A DNA stretch of 64,000 nt from DATKFM01 sp963810485 (lineage in GTDB: Bacteria > Pseudomonadota > Alphaproteobacteria > Dongiales > Dongiaceae): NCBI GenBank assembly GCA_963810485.1, contig CAWENQ010000007.1:434001-498000 (forward strand), read 5' to 3'. A model generated the notes under the pieces. It did not search any database. It saw nothing but the letters and a program-made list of their open reading frames with translations, and was not told where the DNA came from. A program made the translations under genes and the position numbers. Of this stretch, positions 7,237 through 17,192 are shown in pieces. The first letter of the stretch is position 1, and every line of letters starts with the position of its first letter.

Positions 7237-8951
7237 ATGATCATTGACCTCATCGCCCAAAACATGGCGCCGATCATGTTCACGGCGCTGGTGGTGTTTC
7301 TGCTGCTGGGCTATCCGGTGGCGTTCTCGCTGGCCTTCGTCGGCATCAGCTTCGGCATCCTCGGCATCTGGCTGGGTGAGCTGGATTCGAACCTGTTCGG
7401 CCTGCTGCCCGAACGGATGTGGGGCATCATGTCGAACGATACCCTGCTGGCGATTCCCTTCTTCACCTTCATGGGGCTGATCCTCGAGAGATCCGGCATG
7501 GCCGAGGACCTGCTGGATACGGTGGGGCAATTGTTCGGCCCGATCCGCGGTGGCCTCGCCTATGCCGTCGTGTTCGTGGGCGCGCTGCTGGCGGCGACGA
7601 CGGGCGTCGTGGCGGCATCCGTCATCGCCATGGGGCTGATCTCGCTGCCGATCATGCTGCGCTACGGCTATGACCGGCGGCTGGCCTCGGGCGTCATCGC
7701 GGCGTCAGGCACGCTGGCGCAGATCATTCCGCCCAGCCTGGTGCTGATCATCATGGCCGACCAGCTCGGCCGTTCCGTTGGCGACATGTATGCCGGCGCC
7801 TTCATTCCCGGCATCGTGCTGGCGGCGCTTTATGCCGGCTATGTGCTACTCGTCACGTTGTTCAGGCCAAAGGCGGCGCCGGCGCTGCCGATCGAGGCGC
7901 GCACCCTGGGCTCCGGCGTCGCCTCGTTGTTCGTTACCGTTCTCGTCGTCGCGATCATCGGCTATTTCGTGACGAAACTGCTTGAAGGCCAGATGCAGGG
8001 GCCGGAGATCGGCGGTTTCTTCGCCGCGGTGCTGATCGCCTATGTCTTCGCGCTCGCCAACAGGATTCTGAAACTCAACCTGCTGTCGCGGCTGGCGCAA
8101 CAGGCGATCATCGTGCTGATGCCGCCGCTGGCGCTGATCTTCCTGGTGCTGGGGACCATCTTCATCGGCCTGGCGACGCCGACGGAAGGCGGCGCCATGG
8201 GTGCGGTCGGCGCTCTGCTGCTGGCGATCGCCAAGGGCCGTCTGACTCTGTCGCTGACCAAGCAGGCGCTGGAATCCACCGCCAAGCTGTCGGCCTTCGT
8301 GCTGTTCATCCTGATCGGCGCCCGCGTGTTCTCACTTACCTTCTATGGCGTCGACGGCCATGTCTGGGTGGAGCATCTGCTGATCGACCTGCCGGGCGGA
8401 CAGATCGGCTTTCTGATCGTGGTCAATATCCTGGTCTTCGTCCTGGCGTTCTTCCTGGATTTCTTCGAGCTCGCCTTCATCGTCGTGCCGCTGCTGGGGC
8501 CGGTGGCGGAAAAGCTGGGCATCGACCTGATCTGGTTCGGCGTGCTGCTGGGCATCAACATGCAGACCTGCGTTCATGCATCCGCCCTTCGGCTTTGCGC
8601 TGTTCTACCTGCGCTCGGTGCGCCGCGCGCACGCCGTACAAGGACAAGATCACCGGCGCATTGATCCAGCCGGTGACCACCGGCCAGATCTATTGGGGGG
8701 CGGTGCCCTTCGTCTGCATCCAGGTCATCATGGTCGGCCTCGCCATCGGCGTGCCGGAAATGATCATGCATTACAAATCCGGCGCCTCGACGGTCGACCC
8801 CTCGACCATCGAGATCACCATTCCGCCCACCGGCGGTGGCGACGGCAACGGTCTCGGCGGAACGCCCGACTTCGGCACGCCGCCCGATCTGGGGCAGCCG
8901 CCGGATACGAGTCAGCCGCCGGACTTGAGCCAGCCGCCGACATTCGATTAG
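7237..8951 (+). CDS. dctM: TRAP transporter large permease DctM with proline-rich C-terminal repeat tail (frameshifted)
   Basis: About 570 residues after removing extra bases near 8571 and 8625. Many hydrophobic helices and signature stretches such as PFFTFMGLILERSGMAEDLL, GTLAQIIPPSLVLIIMADQ and IFIGLATPTEGGAMGA identify the ion-coupled large subunit of a TRAP transporter. The region MHPPFGFALFYLRSV, typical of the DctM C-terminal end, is only recovered in shifted frames. After the last membrane helix (QVIMVGLAIGVPEMIM) the protein has an unusual polar tail with a glycine-rich stretch and an 18-bp tandem repeat encoding PPDLGQ, PPDTSQ, PPDLSQ. GGAG before the start acts as ribosome-binding site. 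Translationally close to dctQ. Confidence 0.88.
8880..8942 (+). repeat. 18-bp tandem repeat inside dctM
   Basis: Three full units (8880-8897, 8898-8915, 8916-8933) and a half unit encode the hexapeptides PPDLGQ, PPDTSQ, PPDLSQ and PPT at the extreme C terminus of DctM. Nucleotide identity between units is partial, so it is an established coding repeat rather than an assembly duplication. Confidence 0.8.
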
Positions 8952-8972
8952 CGCCGGCGGTGCAGAAAGAGA

Positions 8973-9000
8973 AAGGGCCCGGAGTCTCTTCCGGGCCCTT
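8973..9000. terminator. Bidirectional terminator between convergent dctM and takP-like genes
   Basis: A perfect 11-bp stem: AAGGGCCCGGA (8973-8983) with TCCGGGCCCTT (8990-9000) and a 6-nt loop. It lies between two stop codons facing each other. Short A and T runs at the stem base would serve either strand. Confidence 0.75.
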
Positions 9001-9023
9001 GCTCTTGATACCATGTGAGCCGG

Positions 9024-10128
9024 TTACAACGCCTTCTTGCGCTGCTGGCCCATCATGAAGGTGTCGAAGTTGTACTCGGAGATCTGGAACCAGAGATACT
9101 GCTCGGCGCGGAACGCCATCATGGCGTCATGCACTTTCTTGAACGCTGCATTGGTGCCGCTGATCTCGGCGTAGGTTTCGTTCGCCGCTTTGAAGCAGGC
9201 TTCCATCACATCCTGCGGATAGGGGCGAAGCTGGGCGCCGCCGGCGACCAGCTTGCGCAGGGCCGGCGGGTTCAGCGCATCGTATCGCGCCTGCATGTCG
9301 CAATTGCTCGCCTGAGACGCGGCTCGAACGATCGCCTGATAGCTGGGCGGCAGTTCCGCCCACTTGGCGCTGTTGACCATGACATGAAGCATGGCGCCGC
9401 CCTCCCACCAACCAGGATAGTAGTAGTAGGGCGCCACTTTGTTGAAGCCGAGCTTCTCGTCGTCATAGGGGCCGACCCATTCGGCCGCATCGATCGTGCC
9501 TTTTTCCAGCGCCGGATAGATGTCGCCGCCGGCGATCTGCTGCGGCACCACGCCGATCTTGGAGATGACCTTGCCGCCGAATCCGCCGATGCGCATCTTC
9601 ACGCCCGTCATGTCGGCGACGGAATTGATCTCCTTGCGGAACCAGCCGCCCATCTGCGCGCCGGTATTGCCGCAGGGCATCGCGTAGAGATTTTGGGTGG
9701 CATAGAATTCGTTCATCAGGTCCATGCCGCCGCCGTGATACATCCAGGCGTTCTGCATGCGGCTGTTGAGGCCGAAGGGGACCGCGGTGCCGAAGGCATA
9801 GGTCGGATCCTTGCCCCAGTAGTAGTAGCTGGCGGTGTGGCAGATCTCGACCGAGCCGTCGCCGCACCACATTGGCGGCCTCCAGGCCCGGCGCCGATTC
9901 GCCGGCGGCGAACACCTGGATCTGGAACTTGTTGTCGGTCGCCTCGGCGACATACTTCGAGAAGGTCTCGGCCGCGCCATAGATCGTGTCCAGGCTCTTG
10001 GGGAAGCTGGAGGTCAGGCGCCACTTGATCTCGGGCGCGGATTGCGCGATGGCCGGGGCGGCGATGGCAGTTGCGGCCGTGGCCGCCGTGGCGAGACCGG
10101 CGGACTTGATGAACTTGCGACGATCCAT
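9024..10128 (-). CDS. TRAP transporter substrate-binding protein, TakP-like (frameshifted)
   Basis: About 367 residues after removing one extra base near 9865. It starts with a twin-arginine signal, MDRRKFIKSAGLA followed by a hydrophobic stretch and an APAIAQS cleavage region, so it is exported folded. The mature part (KWRLTSSFPKSLDTIYGA, HTASYYYWGKDPTYAF, GGDIYPALEKGTIDAAEWVG, YYYYPGWWEGG) closely follows my memory of TakP, the 2-keto acid binding protein of Rhodobacter. An AGGAGGT ribosome-binding site precedes the ATG. It is convergent with dctQM rather than in their operon, separated by a bidirectional terminator, so periplasmic and membrane parts are transcribed separately. Confidence 0.88.
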
Positions 10129-10442
10129 GGCTCGGGTACCTCCTGTTATGGATTGATTTGATTGGATTTTCTGCAGCAATGCGGTTTGGGCAAGGGGTCT
10201 TGGCGATGTTTCGGCGGGGATTATAGCCAGCGAAGCGGCAGCGGCAATCATTTGCGCCGCTTACTGTCGGAGAAACGACCCGACAAAGGAAGGGGGTGTG
10301 GCATGGTCATGCTGACATGATAAAATCCAGCAACAACCGGACTTCAATTTTCTCCCTGGGCGATTGCGCCGGCCACAAGCTATCCCTTCCCGGACCGTCG
10401 GCGCGGACCGGTTGAAACAACAGACGCAGCACGAACGATTTC
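10129..10442. other. Divergent intergenic region between the TakP-like gene and kup
   Basis: About 314 bp with no convincing gene. It holds the leader and promoter of the binding-protein gene and the kup promoter. No riboswitch-like structure, inverted repeat or repeat copy was recognised, and kup has no obvious ribosome-binding site. Confidence 0.5.
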
Positions 10443-12353
10443 ATGTCGACCAAACCACTTGAGGCGCCCGGCGCCGCCGCCGGCAATGGTGATGCTCTGG
10501 CGGAGCGGAAGCGCTTCCTGGCACTCGCCTTGGGCAGCGTCGGCGTCGTGTTTGGCGATATCGGCACCAGCCCGCTCTATGCCTTCCGCGAGTCGATCCA
10601 CCATGCCAGCGGCGACGGGCTGACCCGGGACGAGATCATCGGCACGGTGTCGTTGCTGCTGTGGGCGCTGATTCTTGTCATCACCCTGAAGTACGTCTTC
10701 TTCATCATGCGGGCCGACAACAAGGGCGAAGGCGGCCTGCTGTCGCTGATGGCGCTGGCCCAGGGCAAGCGCACCAGCATGGGCATCGTCTTCATCCTCG
10801 GCATCGTCGGTGCTTCGCTGTTCTATGGCGATGCGGTGCTGACGCCGGCGATCTCCGTGTTGTCGGCGGTGGAAGGCTTGAAGCTGGTGACGCCGGTGTT
10901 CACGCCCTTCGTCATCCCCATCACCATCGCAATTCTGTTCCTGCTATTCGCGATGCAGAATCGCGGGACCAACAAGGTCGCCGCGCTGTTCGGGCCGGTC
11001 ACCGCGCTGTGGTTCCTGGCCATCGCCGCGCTGGGCGCCTGGCATATCCTCGACGACTTCGCGATCCTGCTGGCCTTCAATCCGTTCAATGCCATCGGCT
11101 TCACCCTGTCCCATGGCTGGACGGCGCTGTTCGTGCTGGGCTCCGTGTTCCTGGTGCTGACGGGCGCCGAGGCGCTCTATGCGGACATGGGTCATTTCGG
11201 CCGCAAGCCGATCCGCGCCGCCTGGCTTGCCTTCGTGCTGCCGGCGCTGGCGCTGAACTATCTGGGCCAGGGCGCCTATGTGCTGCACTACCCCGAAGGC
11301 GCCGACAATCCGTTCTTCCGCATGACCCCGGAATGGGCGCTGATCCCGATGGTGGCGCTGGCCACGGCCGCGACCGTCATTGCCAGCCAGGCGGTGATAA
11401 CAGGCGCTTTCTCCCTGACGCGGCAGGCGATCCAGCTGGGCATGCTGCCGCGCATGGAAATCCGCCACACCTCGGCCGATTTGTCCGGCCAGATCTACCT
11501 GCCCCATGTGAACCGGCTGCTGCTGATCGGCGTGGTGCTGCTGGTGCTGCTGTTCGAGACGTCATCGAACCTGGCATCGGCCTATGGCATCGCCGTGGCC
11601 GGCACCATGCTGGTGGAGACGTTGCTGGCCTTCGTCTATGTGCGGCGCGTGCGGCATTGGACCCTGCCGCTGGCCGCGGCGGTCGTCTTGCCGTTCCTGT
11701 TCATTGACATGATCTTCGTCGTCGCCAACGGCCTGAAGCTGGGCGACGGCGGTTATGCGCCGGTGCTGCTGGCGCTGGTGATCATCCTGCTGATCTGGAG
11801 CTGGGTGCGGGGCTCGCGGCTGCTGCTGGACAAGCTGCGGCGGGAGAGCGTCGATCTCAGCGACCTCGTCACCATGGTGCAGAGCAAGAGCATCCACCGG
11901 GTGCCCGGCACCGCCGTCTTCCTGACCAACAACGAGGGCGCGGCGCCCTCGGCGCTGATGCACAACCTCAAGCACAACAAGGTTCTGCATGCGCAGAACT
12001 TCATCGTCACCGTGCATACGGCGGACACGCCGCGGGTGGATCCCGACAAGGCGCTGGTGGTGGAGCGGCTGTCGGATGAGATCACCAAGGTGTCCATGAC
12101 CTTCGGCTTCATGGAAACGCCGAACGTGCCGCGACTGCTGAGCCGCTGCCGCAAGGACGGCTTCGAGTTCGACATCATGTCGACGTCGTTCTTCCTCAGC
12201 CACCGCTCCCTGAAACCGGCCGTGCAATCGGCCATGCCGCGCTGGCAGGACAAGCTGTTCGTCGCCCTGGCCGGCCGGGCCACCAGCGCCACCGACTTCT
12301 TCCAGATCCCCTCCCAGCGGGTGGTGGAGATGGGGATGCAGATATTGATTTAG
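10443..12353 (+). CDS. kup: Low-affinity potassium uptake protein Kup
   Basis: A 636-residue integral membrane potassium/proton symporter of the Kup/HAK family. The N-terminal signature LGSVGVVFGDIGTSPLYAF is diagnostic, followed by MRADNKGEGGLLSLMALAQ and FYGDAVLTPAISVLSAVEG. Around twelve membrane spans are evident, then a cytoplasmic C-terminal domain from about residue 470 ending in FFQIPSQRVVEMGMQILI. Length and features are complete with no frameshift. It stands alone, transcribed away from the TakP-like gene and facing the GcvT-like gene across a repeat element. Low-affinity housekeeping K+ uptake is the family role. Confidence 0.96.
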   Translation: MSTKPLEAPGAAAGNGDALAERKRFLALALGSVGVVFGDIGTSPLYAFRESIHHASGDGLTRDEIIGTVSLLLWALILVITLKYVFFIMRADNKGEGGLLSLMALAQGKRTSMGIVFILGIVGASLFYGDAVLTPAISVLSAVEGLKLVTPVFTPFVIPITIAILFLLFAMQNRGTNKVAALFGPVTALWFLAIAALGAWHILDDFAILLAFNPFNAIGFTLSHGWTALFVLGSVFLVLTGAEALYADMGHFGRKPIRAAWLAFVLPALALNYLGQGAYVLHYPEGADNPFFRMTPEWALIPMVALATAATVIASQAVITGAFSLTRQAIQLGMLPRMEIRHTSADLSGQIYLPHVNRLLLIGVVLLVLLFETSSNLASAYGIAVAGTMLVETLLAFVYVRRVRHWTLPLAAAVVLPFLFIDMIFVVANGLKLGDGGYAPVLLALVIILLIWSWVRGSRLLLDKLRRESVDLSDLVTMVQSKSIHRVPGTAVFLTNNEGAAPSALMHNLKHNKVLHAQNFIVTVHTADTPRVDPDKALVVERLSDEITKVSMTFGFMETPNVPRLLSRCRKDGFEFDIMSTSFFLSHRSLKPAVQSAMPRWQDKLFVALAGRATSATDFFQIPSQRVVEMGMQILI

Positions 12354-12390
12354 GCGCGACGTAGCACTGAGGCCATTCGATGTTAAGTCG

Positions 12391-12605
12391 CCTCGCCCCA
12401 CGAAGTGGGGAGAGGCAGCAACATCCGCGTTCAGCGGATGTTGCGGTGAGGGGTCGGCACCGATGCGGCCGCGCGCATTTCTGTCGCCGCAGGGGCACAC
12501 AATCGCAGCTCGAGTTGCTCTCAGCCCGTGCACCGGGCCCTCACCCGCGCAGCATTCGCTGGACGCGAATGCCGCGCACCCTCTCCCTCATTCGAGGGAG
12601 AGGGG
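12391..12605. repeat. MITE-like intergenic repeat, copy 3
   Basis: Lies between convergent kup and the GcvT-like gene. Left side: a CCCCAC/GTGGGG hairpin, then a perfect 11-bp stem GCAACATCCGC (12418-12428) / GCGGATGTTGC (12434-12444), then GGTGAGGGGTCGG. The right side mirrors it: GGGCCCTCACCCGCGC, a stem GCATTCGC (12552-12559) / GCGAATGC (12565-12572), then a perfect 11-bp terminal hairpin CCCTCTCCCTC (12579-12589) / GAGGGAGAGGG (12594-12604). The CAACATCCGC stem recurs in copy 4. Confidence 0.78.
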
Positions 12606-12634
12606 ACAATGTCATATCAAATTGTTGGCTGGGC

Positions 12635-13819
12635 CTACGCCTTCTTGCGCGGCGGGTCGTAGAACATCCGGTTCGTGGCCCAGCAGCGGACCATGCTGCG
12701 TTCGATCTTCATTTCCTTGGGATACCAGATCTCGGTCCACATCTCGGTGCCCGGCTTGGCATAAGCTGGGGGCACGCGGGCATAGGCGATGTTCTTCTTC
12801 AGGGTCGGCGACCAGATTGCCGACGTCGTCAGGCCGAGCTCCTGCTTGCTGGGCCTGTCGGCATAGATGAAGGAGCCCGCCGCCGGCTTGCGCCCTTCGA
12901 TCTCGAGGCCGATCAGGATATGGCGCGACAGGTTCTGCGCCTTCTCCTGCTGCAGCGCGCGCTTGCCGACGAAGTAGCAATCCTTCTTCAGATTGACGGT
13001 CCAGCCGATGCCGGCCTCGTAGGGCGATTCGCGTTGGGTCGGGCGCACGGCGTAGTTCGCGGCTAGGTAATCCACATCCACCAGGATGAAGCCCGCCTCG
13101 ATGCGCGCGATGTTCAGCGCCGCCGAGCCCATGGGCGCGATCTTGTAGGGCTCGCCCACTTTCAGCAGCGTGTCCCATAGCCACAGCGCATCCTGCGGCT
13201 TCACCCAGACCTCATAGCCGAGATCGCCGGTATAGCCGGCGCGATCGATGCGCAGCCAGCGGCCGTCGACAGTGGCCTCCATCAGGCCGAAATGCGCCAG
13301 CTTCTCGATGCCCTGAACGCCGAAGACCTGGAGGATCTGCCGTGAGTTCGGGCCCTGCAGCGCCAGCCCGCAGAGCTCGTCGCTCATGTCCTCGATCGTG
13401 ACGTCAAAGCCGTAGGCGGTTTCCTTCAGCCAGGCAAACTGGTGCAGCGCGGCGTTGAGGATGAAATTGTTCTCGGCGAGGCGGAACAGCGTACCCTCTT
13501 CCACCAGCTTGCCGTCATCGTCGCACCAGGCGGTGTAGAACACCTGCATCGGTTTCACCTTGGTCACGTCGCGAGTGACCAGGTGATCGACGTAGCGCGC
13601 GGCATCGCGGCCTTGGATGCGGTACTTGATCAGCGGCGAGACGTCGAAGATCGTGGCGCCATTGCGGATGGCGAAATATTCGAGCTGCACCGAATCGAAG
13701 CGGTTCGGCGCCATGAAGCCCATCCAGCGGATCCAGTCGTTGCTATGGCAGAGCGCCGACAGCCGGTCATGGAACGGCGTCTTGCGCAGGAAGGGCTGCA
13801 TATGCCGGAGATGGGTCAT
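12635..13819 (-). CDS. GcvT-like aminomethyltransferase/demethylase family protein
   Basis: A 394-residue protein of the tetrahydrofolate-dependent GcvT family. Recognisable parts are the folate-domain start RWMGFMAPNRFDSVQLEYFA, the segment FDVSPLIKYRIQGRDAARY, LALQGPNSRQIL and the late IDRAGYTGDLGYEVW. GcvT proper sits with gcvH and gcvP; none are here, so glycine cleavage is unlikely. Relatives demethylate substrates such as methoxy-aromatics or DMSP, or take the methylene group from N-methyl amines. Its ATG overlaps the stop of the upstream flavoprotein by 4 bp, implying coupled expression and a shared pathway. Substrate unknown; N-methyl compounds are my best guess from the neighbours. 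Confidence 0.82.
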   Translation of the reverse strand: MTHLRHMQPFLRKTPFHDRLSALCHSNDWIRWMGFMAPNRFDSVQLEYFAIRNGATIFDVSPLIKYRIQGRDAARYVDHLVTRDVTKVKPMQVFYTAWCDDDGKLVEEGTLFRLAENNFILNAALHQFAWLKETAYGFDVTIEDMSDELCGLALQGPNSRQILQVFGVQGIEKLAHFGLMEATVDGRWLRIDRAGYTGDLGYEVWVKPQDALWLWDTLLKVGEPYKIAPMGSAALNIARIEAGFILVDVDYLAANYAVRPTQRESPYEAGIGWTVNLKKDCYFVGKRALQQEKAQNLSRHILIGLEIEGRKPAAGSFIYADRPSKQELGLTTSAIWSPTLKKNIAYARVPPAYAKPGTEMWTEIWYPKEMKIERSMVRCWATNRMFYDPPRKKA

Positions 13820-15402
13820 GGCCGGCTCCACTCGGCGCGATGGCGCAACGCCTCGCGGGCCGCATTGGCGCCGGGCAGCCCCGTGACGTGGCCGCCGGGA
13901 TGGGCGCCGGCGCCGCAGAACCAGAGCCCGGGCACCGGCGAGCGGTATTGCTGATAGCCGCCGGCGGGGCGCAGCAGGAACACCTGGTCCAGCGTGATCT
14001 CGCCGTGATGCCATTGGCCGCCGGTGAGGCGGAACTGGGATTCCAGATCGTGGGGCGTCAGCACTTCCGTCGCCAGGATGCGCCGGGTCAGATCCGGCGC
14101 ATGGGCGGCGAGCACCGTCAGCGTCCGGTCGAGGATCTGCTGCCGCGCCTGATCGGGCGTGGCGTCCCGCAGCTTGTAGGGCGCGAACTGGGCCATCACG
14201 GAGATCACATGTTTTCCGCCGGGCGCCAGCGCCGGATCATGGAGCGTGGGGATCACCACCTCCAGCGCCGGGGTGGCGGAGACGCGGCCGTACTTCGCGT
14301 CGTCATAGGCGCGCTCCACATAGTCGGCGCTCGGCGCAATCATCAGCCGTGCTGGACCCTGGCGCCAGGATTCCGGCAGGCTGTCCAGCGCCAGATGGAT
14401 TTTCGCCGAGCAGCCGTTCATCCGCAGATGGCGCATGCGCTGGGCGAAGTTGGTGTCCAGATTCTCCGGCCCCACCAGCTTGAGCAGGCTGCGGGCGGGA
14501 TCGGCACTGGAAAGAACGATGCTGGCGCCGATCTCCTCGCCGCTTTCGAGCACGACGCCCTGCGCGCGATCGCTGCGCATGAGCACGCGCTGCACCGGCG
14601 CATTGGCGCGCAGCTCCACCTTGAATGAGCGGCAAGCCGCCGCCAGCGCCGCGGTCACGCCGCCCATGCCGCCCGACGGCAGATGCAAGCCGCCGAGTCC
14701 GTGCTTGCCGAAAGACGCCAGACGGTAGAGCAGATTGTAGACGGTGCTGGGCGAGCGCGGGCCGAGGAACAGGCCGAAGACGCTTTCAAAGGCGAGCAGG
14801 CCTTTCAGGACATCGCTTTCGAAATAGTCGTTCGCCAGATCGGCCGAGTTCATGGTCAGGATGCGGGTGAGCTCCAGCATGTCCTTGCGGCCGAGGCGGC
14901 GCATATGAAAGGCCAGGAGACCGAGACCGATCTTGCCCTGCCAGTCATTGGCCATGAGATCCGGCCGCGGCGGCGTGCGCGTGAGCATGACGCCCAACGC
15001 ATTCGCCTGGCGCTGCAGCCGCGCCATCACCTTCGGATAGCCATCGGCGTCCTTGGCCGAGAACTGATTCAGCGAAGCGCGGGTGCGCGGCGCATCGCCG
15101 CTGAGTTCCAGCCGGCCGCCGCCGGGCAGCAACGCCGCGGTGGCGAGATTCTGCGCAGCGTAGCTCAGGCCGTTCTTCTCCAGCTGCAGATCGGACATGA
15201 TGCAGGGGTGCAGGCCGTGCAGCAGATGGGCGACGGCGGAGACCTTGAATCCCGGGGCGAACTCCCGCGTCACCGCGGCGCCGCCGAATTCCTCGGCGGC
15301 CTCCACGACAAGAGTTCGCAGACCCGTCTTGCCGAGATACGCCGCCGCGGTCAGCCCGTTATGGCCGCCGCCGATGACGATGGCGTCATAGGCGCCGCTC
15401 AC
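13816..15402 (-). CDS. CrtI/PYROXD2-like FAD-dependent oxidoreductase (first of a pair)
   Basis: A 528-residue flavoprotein. An N-terminal dinucleotide-binding motif AIVIGGGHNGLTAAAYL (GGGHNG at residues 11-16) and a C-terminal FAD-binding closure GLWFCGAGAHPGGHVTGL place it in the phytoene-desaturase-like amine oxidase superfamily, closest in style to PYROXD2. The GTG start at 15402 overlaps the stop of the upstream paralog (GTGA), and its own stop overlaps the start of the GcvT-like gene, so all three are translated in a coupled chain. No phytoene synthase or other carotenoid gene is near, so a carotenoid role is not supported. It probably oxidises an amine or hydrophobic substrate; unproven. 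Confidence 0.82.
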   Translation of the reverse strand: MSGAYDAIVIGGGHNGLTAAAYLGKTGLRTLVVEAAEEFGGAAVTREFAPGFKVSAVAHLLHGLHPCIMSDLQLEKNGLSYAAQNLATAALLPGGGRLELSGDAPRTRASLNQFSAKDADGYPKVMARLQRQANALGVMLTRTPPRPDLMANDWQGKIGLGLLAFHMRRLGRKDMLELTRILTMNSADLANDYFESDVLKGLLAFESVFGLFLGPRSPSTVYNLLYRLASFGKHGLGGLHLPSGGMGGVTAALAAACRSFKVELRANAPVQRVLMRSDRAQGVVLESGEEIGASIVLSSADPARSLLKLVGPENLDTNFAQRMRHLRMNGCSAKIHLALDSLPESWRQGPARLMIAPSADYVERAYDDAKYGRVSATPALEVVIPTLHDPALAPGGKHVISVMAQFAPYKLRDATPDQARQQILDRTLTVLAAHAPDLTRRILATEVLTPHDLESQFRLTGGQWHHGEITLDQVFLLRPAGGYQQYRSPVPGLWFCGAGAHPGGHVTGLPGANAAREALRHRAEWSRP

Positions 15403-17056
15403 CGGATCACCCGGTTCTTGAAATCGCGCAGGATCTCCCGCGCCGCGTTGGCGCCGGGCGCGCCCATCACGCCGCCGCCCGGATGGGTGCCGGAGCCGCA
15501 CATGTAAAGGCCATCGAACGGCCCGCGATATTGGCCGAAACCGGGGAACGGCCGGTTGAACAGCAGCTGATCCAGGGTCAGCTCGCCATGGAAGATGTTG
15601 CCTTCGGTGATGCCGACTTCGTTCTCGATATCCCAGGGCGTGCGGGTCTGCACATGCAGGATCATCTTGCGGAAGCCCGGGCAGCTCGTCTCGATGGTAT
15701 CGAGCACGTCCTTCTCATATTGCGCGCGCATCTCGGGCGACCAGGGCCCTTCCGCCAGGGCGTAGGGCACATACTGCACGAACACCGACATGAAATGCTG
15801 GCCCGGCGGAGCCATGGTGGGATCCACCGTGGTCGGGATGACGCAGTCGAGGAACGGCCGCTTCGACCAGCGGCCATATTTGTAATCGTCGAAGGCGTGC
15901 TCGATGTAATCGAAATCGCCGCCGATATCGATGGTGCCCCAGCTCGCTTCCTGCGGCAGCCCGGCGAAGTGCGGCAGGCCTGACAGCGCGATGTTCAGCT
16001 TGCCGGAGGAGCCGCGGATCTTGAAGTTCTTCGCGTAGGTGTAGATATCGGGATCGATGGCATCGAGGGCGGCGCGTTCGATCAGCTTAAGATAAGTGCG
16101 TTTAGGGTCGGCGTTGGTGATGACGGTGCGGGCATAGATCTCTTCGCCATTCTCGAGCGCCACGCCGACGCACGGCCGTCGCGGGTGATGATGCGGTTCA
16201 CTTCGGCGCCGGTGCGAATCTCAGCGCCCGCTTCGCGCGCGGCCGAGGCCATGGCGGCGCTGACGGAGCCCATGCCGCCGCGGGCGAAGCCCCAGGCGCC
16301 GATCTGCCCATCCACTTCGCCCATATAGTGATGCAGCAGCACATAGGCGGTGCCGGGCGAAGACGGAGCCAGGGCCGTGCCGATGATCGAGGACGTCGCC
16401 GAGAATCCCTTCCAGCGCGCATTCTCGAAATATTCGTCGAGGAAATCGCCGATGCTCATACCCCAGAAGCGGATGATCTCGTACATCTGCTTCTCGCCCA
16501 TGCGGCCGAACTCGCGGCCGATCTTCAGCAGGCTCTCCAGATCGTTGTGCCGGCCCCAGGGATTGATGCGGTTCTGCGCGAACGGATTGAGCCGCGTCGG
16601 ATCCGGCGGCGTGACGCTCATCAGCGGCCGGATGAAGCGGCATTGCCGCATGATCTCCGCCGCGTAGTAGTCGTAGGTCTCCGCATCGTGATGGGAGTGA
16701 CGGCGCAGGGATTCCCGCGTGCGGTCGTGATCGCTGTAGGTGACGATCCCCTCGCCGTCCGGATTGGGAAACCCGTTGGTCTCGTAGGGCGTGACCTGCA
16801 GCCCGTGCCGCGGCAGGTCGAGGAAGCGCATGATCTCCGGCCGCAGCAGGCTGCAGACATAGGAGCAGGTGGAATAGGTGAAGCCGGGATAGATCTCCTC
16901 GGACATCGCAGCACCACCGACCTTGTGGTAGCGCTCGAGCACCAGGACCTTGAGCTTGTTGCGGCCGCCCTTCTCCCCGCCCATGGCGAGATAGGCCGCG
17001 CAGGTCAGCCCGTTATGGCCGCCGCCGATGATGATGCAGTCGTAGGCTGGCTGCAT
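15399..17056 (-). CDS. CrtI/PYROXD2-like FAD-dependent oxidoreductase (second of a pair, frameshifted)
   Basis: About 552 residues when one base is restored near 16170. The N-terminal segment CIIIGGGHNGLTCAAYLAMG (GGGHNG at 11-16) and the C-terminal GLYMCGSGTHPGGGVMGAPG match its downstream paralog; the overall similarity suggests an ancient duplication with both copies retained. Distinctive insert: a basic GGEKGGRNKLKVLVLERYHK stretch after the first motif. It is the first gene of the coupled trio and lies 136 bp downstream of the TetR gene, with a TetR-type inverted repeat in that gap. The two may act as a heteromeric or sequential oxidase pair with the GcvT-like partner; this is inference. 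Confidence 0.8.
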
Positions 17057-17143
17057 GGCCCGGAATCCCGATGGAGATTGCCCCTTGCGCCCGATCGCGC
17101 GGCGCCAAGATGGCGGGCCGGTCCCGTTTCGTCAATTATCTTG

Positions 17144-17157
17144 AATGAGCGTTCATT
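17144..17157. promoter_or_regulatory. Putative TetR operator upstream of the flavoprotein-GcvT operon
   Basis: AATGAGCGTTCATT, with arms AATGA and TCATT around a 4-bp centre, lies 88 bp upstream of the first flavoprotein start and just after the tetR stop. AATGA/TCATT half-sites are common in TetR/AcrR operators, and the position suits repression of the trio by the adjacent regulator. Confidence 0.5.
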
Positions 17158-17192
17158 TTGTCAATGTAACGCATTGTAAGGACGCTGAAATT

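Noticed and set aside
8973..9000. Hairpin as an attachment or recombination site
   Set aside because: It sits exactly between two convergent stop codons, so a bidirectional terminator is sufficient.
12635..13819. Glycine cleavage system T protein
   Set aside because: No gcvH or gcvP adjacent, and the protein is operonic with flavoproteins; only family-level assignment is supported.
13816..17056. Carotenoid biosynthesis locus because of two CrtI-like proteins
   Set aside because: No phytoene synthase, GGPP synthase or cyclase nearby, and the proteins resemble PYROXD2-type oxidoreductases with a GcvT-like partner.
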